Assembly: GCA_003481005.1 (NCBI GenBank)
Contig: QUKC01000003.1
Span: 124,001 to 188,000, forward strand
DNA length: 64,000 nucleotides
Direction of reading: 5' to 3'
Source of the DNA: Firmicutes bacterium TM09-10
Lineage (GTDB): Bacteria; Bacillota; Clostridia; Lachnospirales; Lachnospiraceae
The translations under genes and the position numbers were made by a program. Below, one piece after another: positions 16,481 to 25,321 of the stretch. The notes below the pieces were generated by a model. That model saw only the letters and a program-made list of their open reading frames with translations. It was not told the origin of the DNA and made no database searches. Numbering within the stretch: the stretch's first letter is position 1; the number at the start of each line of letters is the position of its first letter.

Positions 16481-16535
16481 CTCATTTCTGCGCACGCTTT
16501 TTGCGCATGTCAAGTTTGTGTCAAGTGCGCGCAGA
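16481..16535 (-). repeat. R4 repeat, copy 1
   Basis: A 55-nt inverted-repeat element just before the MarR gene; its arms pair over 13 positions with one mismatch and one G-T pair. A second copy at 22671-22725 differs at about four positions and also lies just before a regulator gene. Confidence 0.82.
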
Positions 16536-16569
16536 GAAACTGCAACACGTGCAACCGGCACCGTAGGCA

Positions 16570-18414
16570 TTACTCCAGTTCAAACTGTCCGGTATACAGC
16601 TGATAGTAGCGGCCCTTTTGCCCCAGCAGCTCCTCATGGTCTCCGCGCTCGATGATCGTGCCCTTTTCCAGCACAAGAATTGCCTTTGAGTTTCGCACCG
16701 TTGAAAGCCGATGTGCGATGACAAAAACGGTACGGTTTTCCATCAGGCGATCCATGCCTTTTTCGATCAGCCGCTCCGTTCTCGTGTCGATGGAGCTGGT
16801 GGCTTCATCCAGAATCAGCACCGGCGGCCGGGAAATTGCTGCCCGGGCAATCGCAAGCAGCTGTCTCTGTCCCTGGGATAGATTGCTGCCGTCGCTGTGC
16901 AGTATCGTGTCATACCCCTTGGGCAGACGACGGATAAAGGAGTCCGCATTCGCGATTTTCGCAGCCGCCCTGACCTCATCCTCTGTTGCATTAAGCCGTC
17001 CGTAACGGATATTATCTGCGATCGTTCCGGTAAACAAATGGGTATCCTGAATCACCATCGACAGCGATTTCCTCAAGTCATCCTTTTTGATTCTGCGAAT
17101 ATCGATACCGTCGTAAGTGATCGTCCCGCTCTGAATTTCGTAAAACCGGTTGATCAGGTTGATGATCGTCGTCTTTCCTGCGCCCGTCGAGCCCACAAAA
17201 GCGATCTTCTGTCCCGGCTTTGCAAACAGACTGATGCCATCCAATATTTTATGTTCTTCCGTATATCCGAATACAACCTGGTCGAAACGCACATCGCCCT
17301 GCAATAAGGTCAGGCTGTCTGCATCTTTCCAGGCAAAGCTTCCGGTATAGTTTTCTGTCTCCTTCAGGGAACCGTCCATCCTGACCTCAACCGGACAAAG
17401 GGTTACTGTTCCCTCGTCGATTTCCGGCTCCTGCTCCATCAGGTCAAAAATCCGCTCTGCACCGGAGAGGGCTGCCAGAAGAAAGTTGAACTGGTTTGTA
17501 AACTGATTTAAGGGCATCGCGCTCTGACGCACATAAACCAGATAAGATGCAAGGGTTCCAAGATCCATGTGTCCGGTCAGTGCAAATATACCGCCTGCTG
17601 CCGCAGAAACTCCATAGTTGAAGTAGGACATGCTGACATTGACCGGAACCAGCATACCGGACCAGGTCAGGGCGTTGGTAGAAGCTTTACGCAGCCTTTC
17701 GTTTCGCATTAAAAATTCTTCAAGATCCTGCTTTTCATGGTTGAATACCTTCTCCACCTTCTGCCCCGCAGTCATTTCCTCCACAAAGCCGTTGACTGCA
17801 GCCAGCGCCTCCTGCTGTGCGTTGAAATATTTTTTACTGCATTTTCCATTGTACCAGATAAAAAATCCGCTTGCTACTAAAAACAGCAATACAATCAGCG
17901 TCAGACGCGCGCTCAAAACAAACAGCATGCTGAGGGTTCCTGTCAGTATCAAAAAGCTCTGGATCAGCATGGAAAACGTGCCGTTTAATGCTTCCTGTAC
18001 CGTATCGACATCGTTTGTAAAACGGCTCATCAGCTCCCCGTGGGTGTGCGCATCAAAATAGGCCAGCGGCAGCTTCTGAATATGGGCAAACAGATCTCTC
18101 CGGATTTCCATCACTACCTGCTGGGATGTATGCACCATCAGCCGGTTATAGGCAAAGGTCGCGCACACACCGCACAGATACAGGATCCCCATCGCAAGCA
18201 TCATCCGGATCAGTCCCGGAATATCCCCCGGGATCGCGTAATCATTGATGACCGGGCGGATAAGATAAGTGCCTGCAATGCTCACCCCACTGCTGATCGC
18301 TACCAAAACTGCAACCAGAAGCAGCAGCCACTTGTGATATCCAAGATATCTCAGCAGATTTTTCATGGCTTTTTTCGTATTTTTCGGGCGCTTATAGCCG
18401 ACATATTTTGCCAT
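16570..18414 (-). CDS. ABC exporter, fused permease and ATPase (subunit 2 of a pair)
   Basis: A 614-residue half-transporter of the multidrug/lipid exporter type. Six membrane segments occupy about residues 15-320. The nucleotide-binding domain follows with Walker A GSTGAGKTT near 408, the signature LSQGQRQLLAIARA near 515, Walker B PVLILDEATSSID and H-loop IAHRLST. The signature reads NLSQGQ rather than LSGGQ, a frequent asymmetry in heterodimeric exporters. It starts at 18414, overlapping the stop of the upstream partner by one base, with GGAGGTGCTCTGTA upstream. The substrate is unknown; MarR control suggests a xenobiotic or envelope compound. Confidence 0.93.
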   Translation of the reverse strand: MAKYVGYKRPKNTKKAMKNLLRYLGYHKWLLLLVAVLVAISSGVSIAGTYLIRPVINDYAIPGDIPGLIRMMLAMGILYLCGVCATFAYNRLMVHTSQQVVMEIRRDLFAHIQKLPLAYFDAHTHGELMSRFTNDVDTVQEALNGTFSMLIQSFLILTGTLSMLFVLSARLTLIVLLFLVASGFFIWYNGKCSKKYFNAQQEALAAVNGFVEEMTAGQKVEKVFNHEKQDLEEFLMRNERLRKASTNALTWSGMLVPVNVSMSYFNYGVSAAAGGIFALTGHMDLGTLASYLVYVRQSAMPLNQFTNQFNFLLAALSGAERIFDLMEQEPEIDEGTVTLCPVEVRMDGSLKETENYTGSFAWKDADSLTLLQGDVRFDQVVFGYTEEHKILDGISLFAKPGQKIAFVGSTGAGKTTIINLINRFYEIQSGTITYDGIDIRRIKKDDLRKSLSMVIQDTHLFTGTIADNIRYGRLNATEDEVRAAAKIANADSFIRRLPKGYDTILHSDGSNLSQGQRQLLAIARAAISRPPVLILDEATSSIDTRTERLIEKGMDRLMENRTVFVIAHRLSTVRNSKAILVLEKGTIIERGDHEELLGQKGRYYQLYTGQFELE

Positions 18415-20141
18415 TACAGAGCACCTCCTTCCTGTTGGGAATGATAAATTTCCTGATAAATCCGGTTCTCTGCAAGCAACTGCTCATGAGTACCGACCGC
18501 GTTTATTTTTCCATCGTCCAAAATAACAATTTGATCGGCGCTGCGTACAGAAGAAATCCTTTGTGCGATAATAATTTTCGTCATCTCCGGAAGCTTTGCT
18601 TTTAAGCCTTCCCGGATCTTTGCTTCCGTTGCCGTGTCCACTGCGCTCGTCGAATCGTCCAAAATCAGTACCTTCGGTTGCTTTAAGATCGCGCGCGCAA
18701 TGCAGAGCCGCTGCTTCTGTCCTCCGGACACGTTCACACCGCCCTGTCCAAGCTCTGTATCATAGCCGTTATCCAGCCGGTCGATAAATTCATCCACACA
18801 GGCGATCCGGCACGCCTCGTCGATTTCCTCCTGCGTCGCGTCCTCTTTGCCCCAGCGGAGATTGTCCCGTACCGTCCCGGAAAACAGCGTATTTTTCTGT
18901 AGTACCATGGCGATCGTATCCCGCAGATGCTCCAGCGGATATTCCTGCACCGGCACGTCGTCTACATACACACAGCCCTTTGTCGCCTCGTACAGGCGCG
19001 GGATCAGCTGCACGAGCGTCGATTTTGCTGCACCAGTCTGCCCGATAATTCCAATCGTCTGTCCGGCTTCCAGATTCAGACAAATGTCCGAAAGCACATA
19101 TTCCTCCGCGTTTTTGCTGTACTGAAAAAATACATGGTCGAAACGGATCGCGCCCTTTTTCACGCTGACCGGACGTGCCTTTTCCTCCGTGATCTCCACC
19201 TTTTCGTTCAAAACCTCGAGAATTCGGGCTCCGCTCGCCATCGAACGGGTCAGCATCATAAAGACATTCGACAGCATCATCAGGGAGTTTAGGATCTGCA
19301 GCACATAGCTCAAAAATCCGGTCAGCTCACCAACCTGCATAGTCCCGGTACGGATAGAGCTGCCGCCAAACCACAGGATCGCCAGGATCGTCCCATACAT
19401 GACAAACTGCATTGCTGCCATATTCATAGAAGATAAACCGAAGGCTTTTTCGGATTCTGTACGAAGGGCAAGATTTGCGTCATCGAACTTCGCCTGCTCG
19501 TAATTCTCTCTGACATAGGAACGGACGACACGCACCGCCGTCAGATTTTCCTGCACAATACGGTTGACCCTGTCAATTCCGGTCTGCATCTTTGTATACA
19601 AAGGTCCGACGTGGCTGACGATCTCAAACAGCAAAAATCCCAACACCGGCAGTGCCACCAAAAAAACAAGTGCCAGACGCGCGTTGATCACAAACGCCGA
19701 GCCTGTAGCCATAAACAGCATAACCGGCGCACGACACAGCGGACGGATGCCCGTTGAAACCGAATTCTGGATCACCGTCACGTCACTGGTCAGGCGGGTT
19801 ACCAGCGATGACACCTGAAAATGGTCGATATTGGAAAAGGAATAGCTCTGCAGCTTGCGGTACTCTGCTTCCCGCAGATTCGCCCCAAAGCCCTGACCAC
19901 ACAGTGCGCAGAACCGTGCGCTGCAGATTCCCAGCACCAGTGCCAGTCCTGCACAGCCTATCATCACCAGTCCCTTATGCAGAATATAATCCTGATCCCC
20001 GTTTGCGATTCCGACATCCACCATGTCCGCCATAATCAGCGGAATGACCAGTTCGAAGATACATTCCACCGCAATGCAGGCCAGACTGATCCGGGCATAT
20101 TTTTTGTATTGCTTCATATAAGAAAACAGTTCCTTCAGCAT
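18414..20141 (-). CDS. ABC exporter, fused permease and ATPase (subunit 1 of a pair)
   Basis: A 575-residue half-transporter with six membrane segments in its first ~310 residues. The ATPase domain shows Walker A GQTGAAKSTL near 364 (Ala where most have Gly), signature NVSGGQKQRLCIARA near 468, Walker B KVLILDDSTSAVD and H-loop IAQRISS. Walker B ends in Asp (LDDST) instead of the catalytic Glu, so this is probably the degenerate ATP site, paired with the LDEAT site of the partner. The ATG at 20141 follows CGGAGGAAAGCAATC. It is the first gene of an ABC-ABC-MarR unit. Confidence 0.93.
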   Translation of the reverse strand: MLKELFSYMKQYKKYARISLACIAVECIFELVIPLIMADMVDVGIANGDQDYILHKGLVMIGCAGLALVLGICSARFCALCGQGFGANLREAEYRKLQSYSFSNIDHFQVSSLVTRLTSDVTVIQNSVSTGIRPLCRAPVMLFMATGSAFVINARLALVFLVALPVLGFLLFEIVSHVGPLYTKMQTGIDRVNRIVQENLTAVRVVRSYVRENYEQAKFDDANLALRTESEKAFGLSSMNMAAMQFVMYGTILAILWFGGSSIRTGTMQVGELTGFLSYVLQILNSLMMLSNVFMMLTRSMASGARILEVLNEKVEITEEKARPVSVKKGAIRFDHVFFQYSKNAEEYVLSDICLNLEAGQTIGIIGQTGAAKSTLVQLIPRLYEATKGCVYVDDVPVQEYPLEHLRDTIAMVLQKNTLFSGTVRDNLRWGKEDATQEEIDEACRIACVDEFIDRLDNGYDTELGQGGVNVSGGQKQRLCIARAILKQPKVLILDDSTSAVDTATEAKIREGLKAKLPEMTKIIIAQRISSVRSADQIVILDDGKINAVGTHEQLLAENRIYQEIYHSQQEGGAL

Positions 20142-20186
20142 GATTGCTTTCCTCCGTGGTCAGACGAATTTTTGCGTGTGCAAAAA

Positions 20187-20244
20187 ATGCGCCTACAATA
20201 TTTGCATATGCAAATATTGTAGGCGCATCATTTCAGATTGTCAA
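20187..20244 (-). promoter_or_regulatory. Exporter promoter overlapped by a 42-bp perfect palindrome (probable MarR operator)
   Basis: Minus-strand TTGACA (20244-20239), 17-nt spacer, TACAAT (20221-20216). The -10 lies inside a perfect 42-bp palindrome (20187-20228) centred on TTTGCATATGCAAA. Transcription would begin near the centre, so the RNA cannot form the full hairpin and a DNA-binding role is more likely than termination. Confidence 0.75.
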
Positions 20245-20261
20245 TTGGTTTTCTTTCTAAA

Positions 20262-20357
20262 AAAGAATCCTGCGAAGCAGGATTCTCCGCCTGCGGCGGG
20301 TCGCGCAAGCGACATTCTTCCATTCCGCTGCAGTGCGATCCGCGCGGAGCGTTTTTA
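20262..20357 (+). repeat. R2 structured repeat, copy a
   Basis: Begins with the hairpin GAATCCTGC-GAA-GCAGGATTC, then CTCCGC...GCGGAG enclosing CTGCGGCGG/CCGCTGCAG and the GNRA-capped hairpin GTCGC-GCAA-GCGAC. It lacks the terminal ATCGTAT hairpin found in copies b and c. It lies between DUF1934 and the exporter promoter. Confidence 0.88.
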
Positions 20358-20373
20358 TTTCATAGGACGCATT

Positions 20374-20808
20374 TTATGCCTGCTGTTTTCTCTCCCGTAC
20401 CATGATCCGGATTTTGGAATCCGAAACGTACTGGTAGTTTGCTTCCAGCGTATAATCAATTTCTATCGCAAGGCTTTTTTCTTCCTGCAGACAGACGACG
20501 CGGCTGGTGTCCAGCCCGATCATCATTACACCGTAGGGCGTCTGGTAACGGGTCAGGTTCTTTTTGCCCGCCTCAAAGTTCATCTGGACGTTGATGATGC
20601 CGCGTTTGGTCAGAGTCATTTCGTTTCCCCTGATTTTCATGACATTTTTGACCGGCTCGTCAAAGCCCTCATAATATTCATCATACAATAAAAAAATGCT
20701 GCCGTTTCGTTCAAAATATTCGCCCTGCTGTACCGTCTCGATATCCTCTGCAGATTCATTGTCCATCACCTGCAGACCGCGGACGGATATCACTACATCC
20801 TTTGTCAT
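20374..20808 (-). CDS. DUF1934 (YwiB-like) beta-barrel protein
   Basis: A 144-residue soluble protein starting at ATG 20808, two nt after the murI stop. The DUF1934 pattern is present: DVVISVRGLQ at the start, GSIFLLYDEYYEG near 38, MTLTKRGIINVQMNFEAGKK near 65, YQTPYGVMMIGLDTSRV, then IEIDYTLEANYQYVSDSKIRI. B. subtilis YwiB has a calycin-like barrel of unknown function. Close coupling to murI is seen here; the role cannot be inferred beyond that. Confidence 0.85.
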   Translation of the reverse strand: MTKDVVISVRGLQVMDNESAEDIETVQQGEYFERNGSIFLLYDEYYEGFDEPVKNVMKIRGNEMTLTKRGIINVQMNFEAGKKNLTRYQTPYGVMMIGLDTSRVVCLQEEKSLAIEIDYTLEANYQYVSDSKIRIMVRERKQQA

Positions 20809-20810
20809 GC

Positions 20811-21650
20811 TCAATAATCCTCTATCTGTATTACTTTCGCGCCCAAAATGCCGTATTTGATAATCGAATTGGCAAAATGGACAAATTTCTCCGCGCCGTC
20901 ACTGACAAAAAACTCGTATTTATTTGTCCCAAGCTGCGGCGGAACCGGATTGAATAACCCTTTTTCCATCAAAAGCTCTTTTAATTCCCGCGCCGTCTCA
21001 TACGCCGGGTTTACCAGTGTCACATGGTCGCCCATCACCTTTGCGACCGTTGAACGGATCAGCGGATAATGGGTGCAGCCAAGAATCAGAGTATCGATTC
21101 CGGTATCGATTAAGCTGCTTAAGTAACGTTTTGCAATCTCGTCCGTCACCGGATCCTGCCAGAGTCCTTCTTCCACCAGAGGCACAAACAGTGGGCACGC
21201 CTTGCCGGTTACCTGTACCTCCGGTCGAAGCTGGCGGATGTAAGTCGTATAAATATTGCTGCTGATGGTCCCTTCCGTCGCAATGACGCCGACCTGTCCG
21301 TTGCGGGTTGCCTCCGCTGCAACCTTTGCGCCCGGCTTTACCACGCCGATGATTGGAATATCGATTTCCTTTTCCAGATCATCCAGCGCATAGGCGCTCG
21401 CCGTATTGCAGGCGACAACGATTGCCTTGACCTGTTTGCTTTGCAAAAAACGGACAATCTGCCTGGAAAAGCGTGTCACCGTCTCCTTTGACTTGCTTCC
21501 ATAGGGAACTCTCGCCGTATCTCCAAAATAGATCACCTTTTCATTGGGGATCTGACGCATGATCTCACGCATCACAGTCAGACCGCCCATGCCGGAATCA
21601 AATACGCCGATGGGCATTTCCAGCAGATTTTTATCCTGTACTGTTTTCAT
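20811..21650 (-). CDS. murI: Glutamate racemase
   Basis: A 279-residue enzyme that makes D-glutamate for peptidoglycan. The start is ATG 21650, preceded by GGAGAAAAAG; the longer TTG form overlaps this site. IGVFDSGMGGLTV (residues 13-25) carries the substrate-binding Asp and Ser, VVACNTASA contains the first catalytic Cys and ILGCTHYPLI near residue 187 contains the second, followed by His. Length is normal. The start overlaps the end of the upstream small ORF by 20 nt, and DUF1934 follows by two nt. Confidence 0.96.
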   Translation of the reverse strand: MKTVQDKNLLEMPIGVFDSGMGGLTVMREIMRQIPNEKVIYFGDTARVPYGSKSKETVTRFSRQIVRFLQSKQVKAIVVACNTASAYALDDLEKEIDIPIIGVVKPGAKVAAEATRNGQVGVIATEGTISSNIYTTYIRQLRPEVQVTGKACPLFVPLVEEGLWQDPVTDEIAKRYLSSLIDTGIDTLILGCTHYPLIRSTVAKVMGDHVTLVNPAYETARELKELLMEKGLFNPVPPQLGTNKYEFFVSDGAEKFVHFANSIIKYGILGAKVIQIEDY

Positions 21651-21912
21651 CTTTTTCTCCAAACCACTCTTCTATCTGATCGACGATTGCAAAGCGCACC
21701 GACACCTCCCCAGGCGCCGCAGTCAGAATCCGCCGGTAATCCCGCAGACAGTTCCCGCCCGCAGCTACAGCAGTTCGGTGGTTGTCATCCACCGCGTCAG
21801 CGCTTTGCACTGTCTCATACATTTCTTCCGTAAATGCATACTGTGGGTATATTATCCCCCATAACATCATAATTGTCAAAAATAAAATACCGGCGCGCGG
21901 TTTCTTCTGCAT
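21631..21912 (-). CDS. Small exported protein of unknown function
   Basis: A 93-residue ORF with an N-terminal signal sequence: MQKKPRAGILFLTIMMLWGI followed by a YPQYAFTEE cleavage region, giving a mature peptide of about 65 residues with one Cys. The ATG at 21912 has GGGAGAAAGAGT upstream, which supports translation. It overlaps the murI start by 20 nt, so the two are probably coupled. I recognise no family. An ATG 39 nt earlier would add a basic leader without a better ribosome site. Confidence 0.6.
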   Translation of the reverse strand: MQKKPRAGILFLTIMMLWGIIYPQYAFTEEMYETVQSADAVDDNHRTAVAAGGNCLRDYRRILTAAPGEVSVRFAIVDQIEEWFGEKDENSTG

Positions 21913-21974
21913 ACTCTTTCTCCCTTCTCTGTTTCGAAAGAGCATACCCATCCGTGCGCCGGTTATACATCCGG

Positions 21975-22664
21975 TCAGCGTTTTATCTTCCCGGACGCCG
22001 ATGTAATCATCCGGATCACAGCCTTTTCCTGATTGTCAATATGGTTTTTGATCGCCTCTGCTCCGGTCTGTCTGTCGCGGTCGCGGATCGCCTCGTAGAT
22101 CACGCGGTGCTCTGCGATCAGGCGTTTGTAGTTTGCCTCGTCCTTGACATATTCCAGGCGGTAGCGGTACATCTGCTGAGAAAGCTTGCTGATCATCTGC
22201 ATCAGCCGCTCGTTTCCGCTCGCCTTTAAAATAATATCGTGCAGCTCCACGTCCGCCTGTGCAACCTGGTTGGCGTTGCCGCGCTTTGTTTCCAGTTCGA
22301 AGTTCTCGCACGCTTTTTTCAGTTCTGCAAGCTCATCTTCCGTGATGCGCTCGCATGCCAGCTCTACTGCCAGCGCGTCCAGCGCCCGGCGCACCTCCAA
22401 AACGTCCCGCAGGTTCTTTTCCGTGATCTGCGCCACCTCTGCGCCGCGTCTTGGAATCATCGTAACGAGCCCCTCCAGTTCCAGCTTGCGGATCGCCTCG
22501 CGGATCGGTGTCCGGGACACTCCGAGCTTATCCGCCAGATGAATTTCCATCAGGCGCTCCCCCGGCTTTAACTCACCGGTCAGAATACTCGTCCGAAGTG
22601 TATTGAACACCACGTCCCGCAGGGGCAGGTAATCATTTTCGTTATTTATTTCAAATTCTTTCAT
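21975..22664 (-). CDS. GntR family regulator, FadR (FCD) subfamily
   Basis: A 229-residue protein starting at ATG 22664. The GntR winged helix occupies residues 10-75: LRDVVFNTLRTSILTGELKP, then LADKLGVSRTPIREAIRKLE and RRGAEVAQI. The FCD ligand domain follows with LRDVLEVRRALDALAVELA, DVELHDIILKASGNERL (Asp and His metal/ligand residues), EHRVIYEAI and AIKNHID. FCD proteins usually sense organic acids or metal-carboxylates. It lies just downstream of ispE, with the R4 repeat immediately before it, whose end contributes the GAGAGAAGG ribosome site. The target is unknown. Confidence 0.92.
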   Translation of the reverse strand: MKEFEINNENDYLPLRDVVFNTLRTSILTGELKPGERLMEIHLADKLGVSRTPIREAIRKLELEGLVTMIPRRGAEVAQITEKNLRDVLEVRRALDALAVELACERITEDELAELKKACENFELETKRGNANQVAQADVELHDIILKASGNERLMQMISKLSQQMYRYRLEYVKDEANYKRLIAEHRVIYEAIRDRDRQTGAEAIKNHIDNQEKAVIRMITSASGKIKR

Positions 22665-22670
22665 CCTTCT

Positions 22671-22725
22671 CTCATTTCTGCGCACGCTTTTTGCGCATAC
22701 CGAGTTTGTGTCAAGTGCGCGCAGA
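22671..22725 (-). repeat. R4 repeat, copy 2
   Basis: 55 nt, nearly identical to 16481-16535, lying between ispE and the GntR gene. The minus strand begins TCTGCGCGCACTTGACACAA and ends in the inverted arm AAGCGTGCGCAGAAATGAG. Confidence 0.85.
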
Positions 22726-22756
22726 CACAAATCTCGAGATTGAAAAATTTTATTTT

Positions 22757-23638
22757 TCAATCTTCTCTCCCTCTGCCGTCGGCAAATCCTGTCAGGAACA
22801 GCTGTCTGGCAAGACCTGCCTCCCGCATCGCCTCATACGCCTCTTTTGCGTTCTGATCGTCTGTAAAAATACCAAATACGGTAGGGCCGCTGCCGCTCAT
22901 CAGCGCATTGACCGCACCGTGCTCCTTTAAAATTCCTTTCATCTGCTCGATCACCGGATAGTGCTTGCAGGTAACCGTCTCAAGCACATTTCCCATCCGG
23001 TCTGTGATGCCGCAAAGGTCGCCTTTTTCGATGCTCGCAACCATTCCATCGATGTCGGGATGATATTGCAGGCTGTCTGCATGCAGATTTTCATAGACAA
23101 ATTTCGTCGAAACATCCAGATCGGGCTTTGCGATCACAAGCTTCGCCTTCGGGACGTCCGGCAGCTTTGTCAGGATTTCTCCGATGCCCTCCGAAAGCGC
23201 CGTGCCGCCCATCAGGCAATACGGGATATCCGCGCCGAGCTTTACACCGATTTTCTGTTTTTCTTCCAGGGAAAGTCCGAGAGAAAACAACGCATCCATC
23301 GCATGAATGGTCGCCGCTGCATCTGCGCTGCCGCCTGCCATGCCAGCCGCAATCGGAATCCGCTTCGTCAGCTTCACGCTCACGCCCTCTGAGATCTGAT
23401 ACAGCTCCTTCATCCGCGCTGCCGCCCGCCAGATCAGATTGCCCTGATCCGCCGGAAGCTCTTCTTTATCGGTAAAAATCCGAATCTCATCCTCTGCCAG
23501 CTTTGTAAATTCCAAATCGTCATATAAATCGACGGTCTGCATGATCATCTTGACTTCATGGTATCCGTCCGGTCTGCGCCGCAGCACATCCAGCCCGAGA
23601 TTGATTTTGGCATATGCCTTTATCCGAAAGGTATTCAT
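22757..23638 (-). CDS. ispE: 4-diphosphocytidyl-2-C-methyl-D-erythritol kinase
   Basis: A 293-residue GHMP kinase of the non-mevalonate isoprenoid pathway; it phosphorylates the 2-hydroxyl of CDP-methylerythritol. The start is taken as ATG 23638 (MNTFRIKAYAKINLGLDVL), where the conserved KAYAKINLGL block begins; upstream in-frame ATGs lack ribosome sites. The ATP loop PIAAGMAGGSADAAATI is near residue 97, and the C-terminal GHMP motif ALMSGSGPTVFGIF near 247. It follows the SPOCS/LysM gene by 90 nt and precedes the R4 repeat and GntR gene. Confidence 0.95.
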   Translation of the reverse strand: MNTFRIKAYAKINLGLDVLRRRPDGYHEVKMIMQTVDLYDDLEFTKLAEDEIRIFTDKEELPADQGNLIWRAAARMKELYQISEGVSVKLTKRIPIAAGMAGGSADAAATIHAMDALFSLGLSLEEKQKIGVKLGADIPYCLMGGTALSEGIGEILTKLPDVPKAKLVIAKPDLDVSTKFVYENLHADSLQYHPDIDGMVASIEKGDLCGITDRMGNVLETVTCKHYPVIEQMKGILKEHGAVNALMSGSGPTVFGIFTDDQNAKEAYEAMREAGLARQLFLTGFADGRGRED

Positions 23639-23728
23639 TTTCAATTCAATCCTCATTTCCGTTGAAAAGGCAGGCGATCCGAAAAGCCGTCTGCCTCTGC
23701 ATTTTGTATACACTGATTGTATTTAATT

Positions 23729-25315
23729 TTATACAATCTGCATCTCTTTGTCAACTGCATATCCCTTCACAATCAGGAGCTGATCGCCAGGACGGATTTC
23801 ATCCTGCGTCAGATTGTTCATTTCGCGCATTCCATCCATCGGGACGTCGTACTTTTTACAGATATCCCAAAGCGTCTCGCCCTCGCCCGCCAGATACACT
23901 ACGATCCCCGGCTGGTTCGCCTGCTTTTCCGGGTCGGGAGCACGCAGCAAGGCATCCGTCACGATCTCTTCCTCGCAGTCGGCGCAGATCAGCCCTTTGA
24001 CGCACACAACTGCGCGAACTTCTGCTTCCTGCTCGTTTTGCGCCTGCACGGAAAGCTGTTCCAGCGACGCTTCGATCCTGCAGCTGCATGTATTTTTTAC
24101 CGGCTCTGCGGTTTCCAGAAGCTCTTCAAACACAAGCTCGCCCTTTAGACAGCCGCACGGGACCTCTTCCTCCGCAGATTCATACAGAATCTGCACGTTT
24201 ACCGTCCCTTTTACGAGCACGCCGTCGGACTGCTTTTTTATCTCCTGCACGAACACTTCTCCAAAGCTTCCGCAGATCTGCTGAATCTGCGGCATGCCCG
24301 GCGAAATCGAAAACTGGTCGCTCACCCTCGTTTTTGCGGTATTTTTGACCAGAAGCCTCCGGTACTGCCCTTTTCCCCTCACGACGTCCGCCTGCTTCGT
24401 AACGCCGTAGAGATCCTCAATCATCGAAAGATTCGTTTCCTCGTAAATCCGAATATCCAGATCCAGTACCAGGTCGAGCAAAATCACGCGCTCTTCCCCG
24501 TCCTCGTCCGCCTTCGCTTCGATTTCCAGATGCCCGATGCTGCAACCGATCTGCTCCAGCATCCCCTCGCGGACGCCCTGACACTCGATGGCAACGCTCA
24601 CCGGCACGGTGGTTTCATACCAGACCGTCTTTTTAGTCTCGCTTTCCTCTTCATAAAAGAAAAACAGCGAAAGTTCACCTGTCGCCTGCAGCTTTCCGTC
24701 CAGCACCCGGAACGCCATTTCCCGAATCTGGCAGGATTTCCACAGCAGCGCAAAAATGTTCGGCATGCCGCCCGGCAACAGGAGGTCTTTTTTTACCCGC
24801 AGGATATCTTTTTTTGCAACGATCAGATCCAGCGCCTGCAGGTCTTTTTTCTTTACTTCGATCTGCTCTGTGCCGTCCAGACCCACCGCTACATCCAGCT
24901 GCTTCATCCGCTCCGTGAACAGGCGGATCTGCAAAAGTGCCTGCACCGAAAGCTTCCGGGAATTGATCATTCCGACACTTAAATCCTCCAAAATCGCCTG
25001 CGCCTGTACCTGATCCGTTCCCGACACGCTGCCCATCAGAATCTGTTCCTCAAACGCCAGCTCCCCCTCCATGCATGCCGAATGGTGCGTTTCCTCATCT
25101 GCGAGATAAAGCACTTTGAAATGCAGCACACCCTTTACATGCACATGCCCATCCGAGGCGCGCACCTCTTCCAGCTCGACGTGCCCCTGCTGCGTCACAA
25201 CCTGATAAACATCCGGCTTTGCGTCCGCGATATTGACGTCGTCCTCGAGCGTAATCTGCGTCTGTTCCTCACATCCGATCTGATCCATATGTATGCTTTT
25301 TTTGAGAAATTCCAT
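23729..25315 (-). CDS. SPOCS (DUF3794) and LysM domain protein, probably spore-associated
   Basis: A 528-residue protein with repeated SPOCS/DUF3794 modules: the first around residues 30-150 (DVNIADAKPDVYQVV then VKGVLHFKVLYLADEE), the second around 170-300, the third around 320-450 (KQSDGVLVKGTVNVQILYES). A single LysM domain ends the protein (about 472-520: GETLWDICKKYDVPMDGMRE, then LTQDEIRPGDQLLIV). SPOCS proteins include spore coat and cortex morphogenesis factors of clostridia; LysM binds peptidoglycan or chitin-like glycans. There is no signal peptide, as expected for a mother-cell protein. The leader before the gene can hide its ribosome site. Confidence 0.88.
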   Translation of the reverse strand: MEFLKKSIHMDQIGCEEQTQITLEDDVNIADAKPDVYQVVTQQGHVELEEVRASDGHVHVKGVLHFKVLYLADEETHHSACMEGELAFEEQILMGSVSGTDQVQAQAILEDLSVGMINSRKLSVQALLQIRLFTERMKQLDVAVGLDGTEQIEVKKKDLQALDLIVAKKDILRVKKDLLLPGGMPNIFALLWKSCQIREMAFRVLDGKLQATGELSLFFFYEEESETKKTVWYETTVPVSVAIECQGVREGMLEQIGCSIGHLEIEAKADEDGEERVILLDLVLDLDIRIYEETNLSMIEDLYGVTKQADVVRGKGQYRRLLVKNTAKTRVSDQFSISPGMPQIQQICGSFGEVFVQEIKKQSDGVLVKGTVNVQILYESAEEEVPCGCLKGELVFEELLETAEPVKNTCSCRIEASLEQLSVQAQNEQEAEVRAVVCVKGLICADCEEEIVTDALLRAPDPEKQANQPGIVVYLAGEGETLWDICKKYDVPMDGMREMNNLTQDEIRPGDQLLIVKGYAVDKEMQIV

Positions 25316-25321
25316 AAAAAT

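Noticed and set aside
20187..20228. The 42-bp palindrome as a terminator for DUF1934
   Set aside because: A near-consensus promoter has its -10 inside it, so its transcript lacks one arm; an operator explains it better, though readthrough RNA could still fold.
21986..22760. GntR and MarR genes extended upstream into the R4 repeat (shared peptide LRALDTN...CAKSVRRNE)
   Set aside because: The shared peptide arises from translating the R4 repeat; real starts with ribosome sites lie just downstream.
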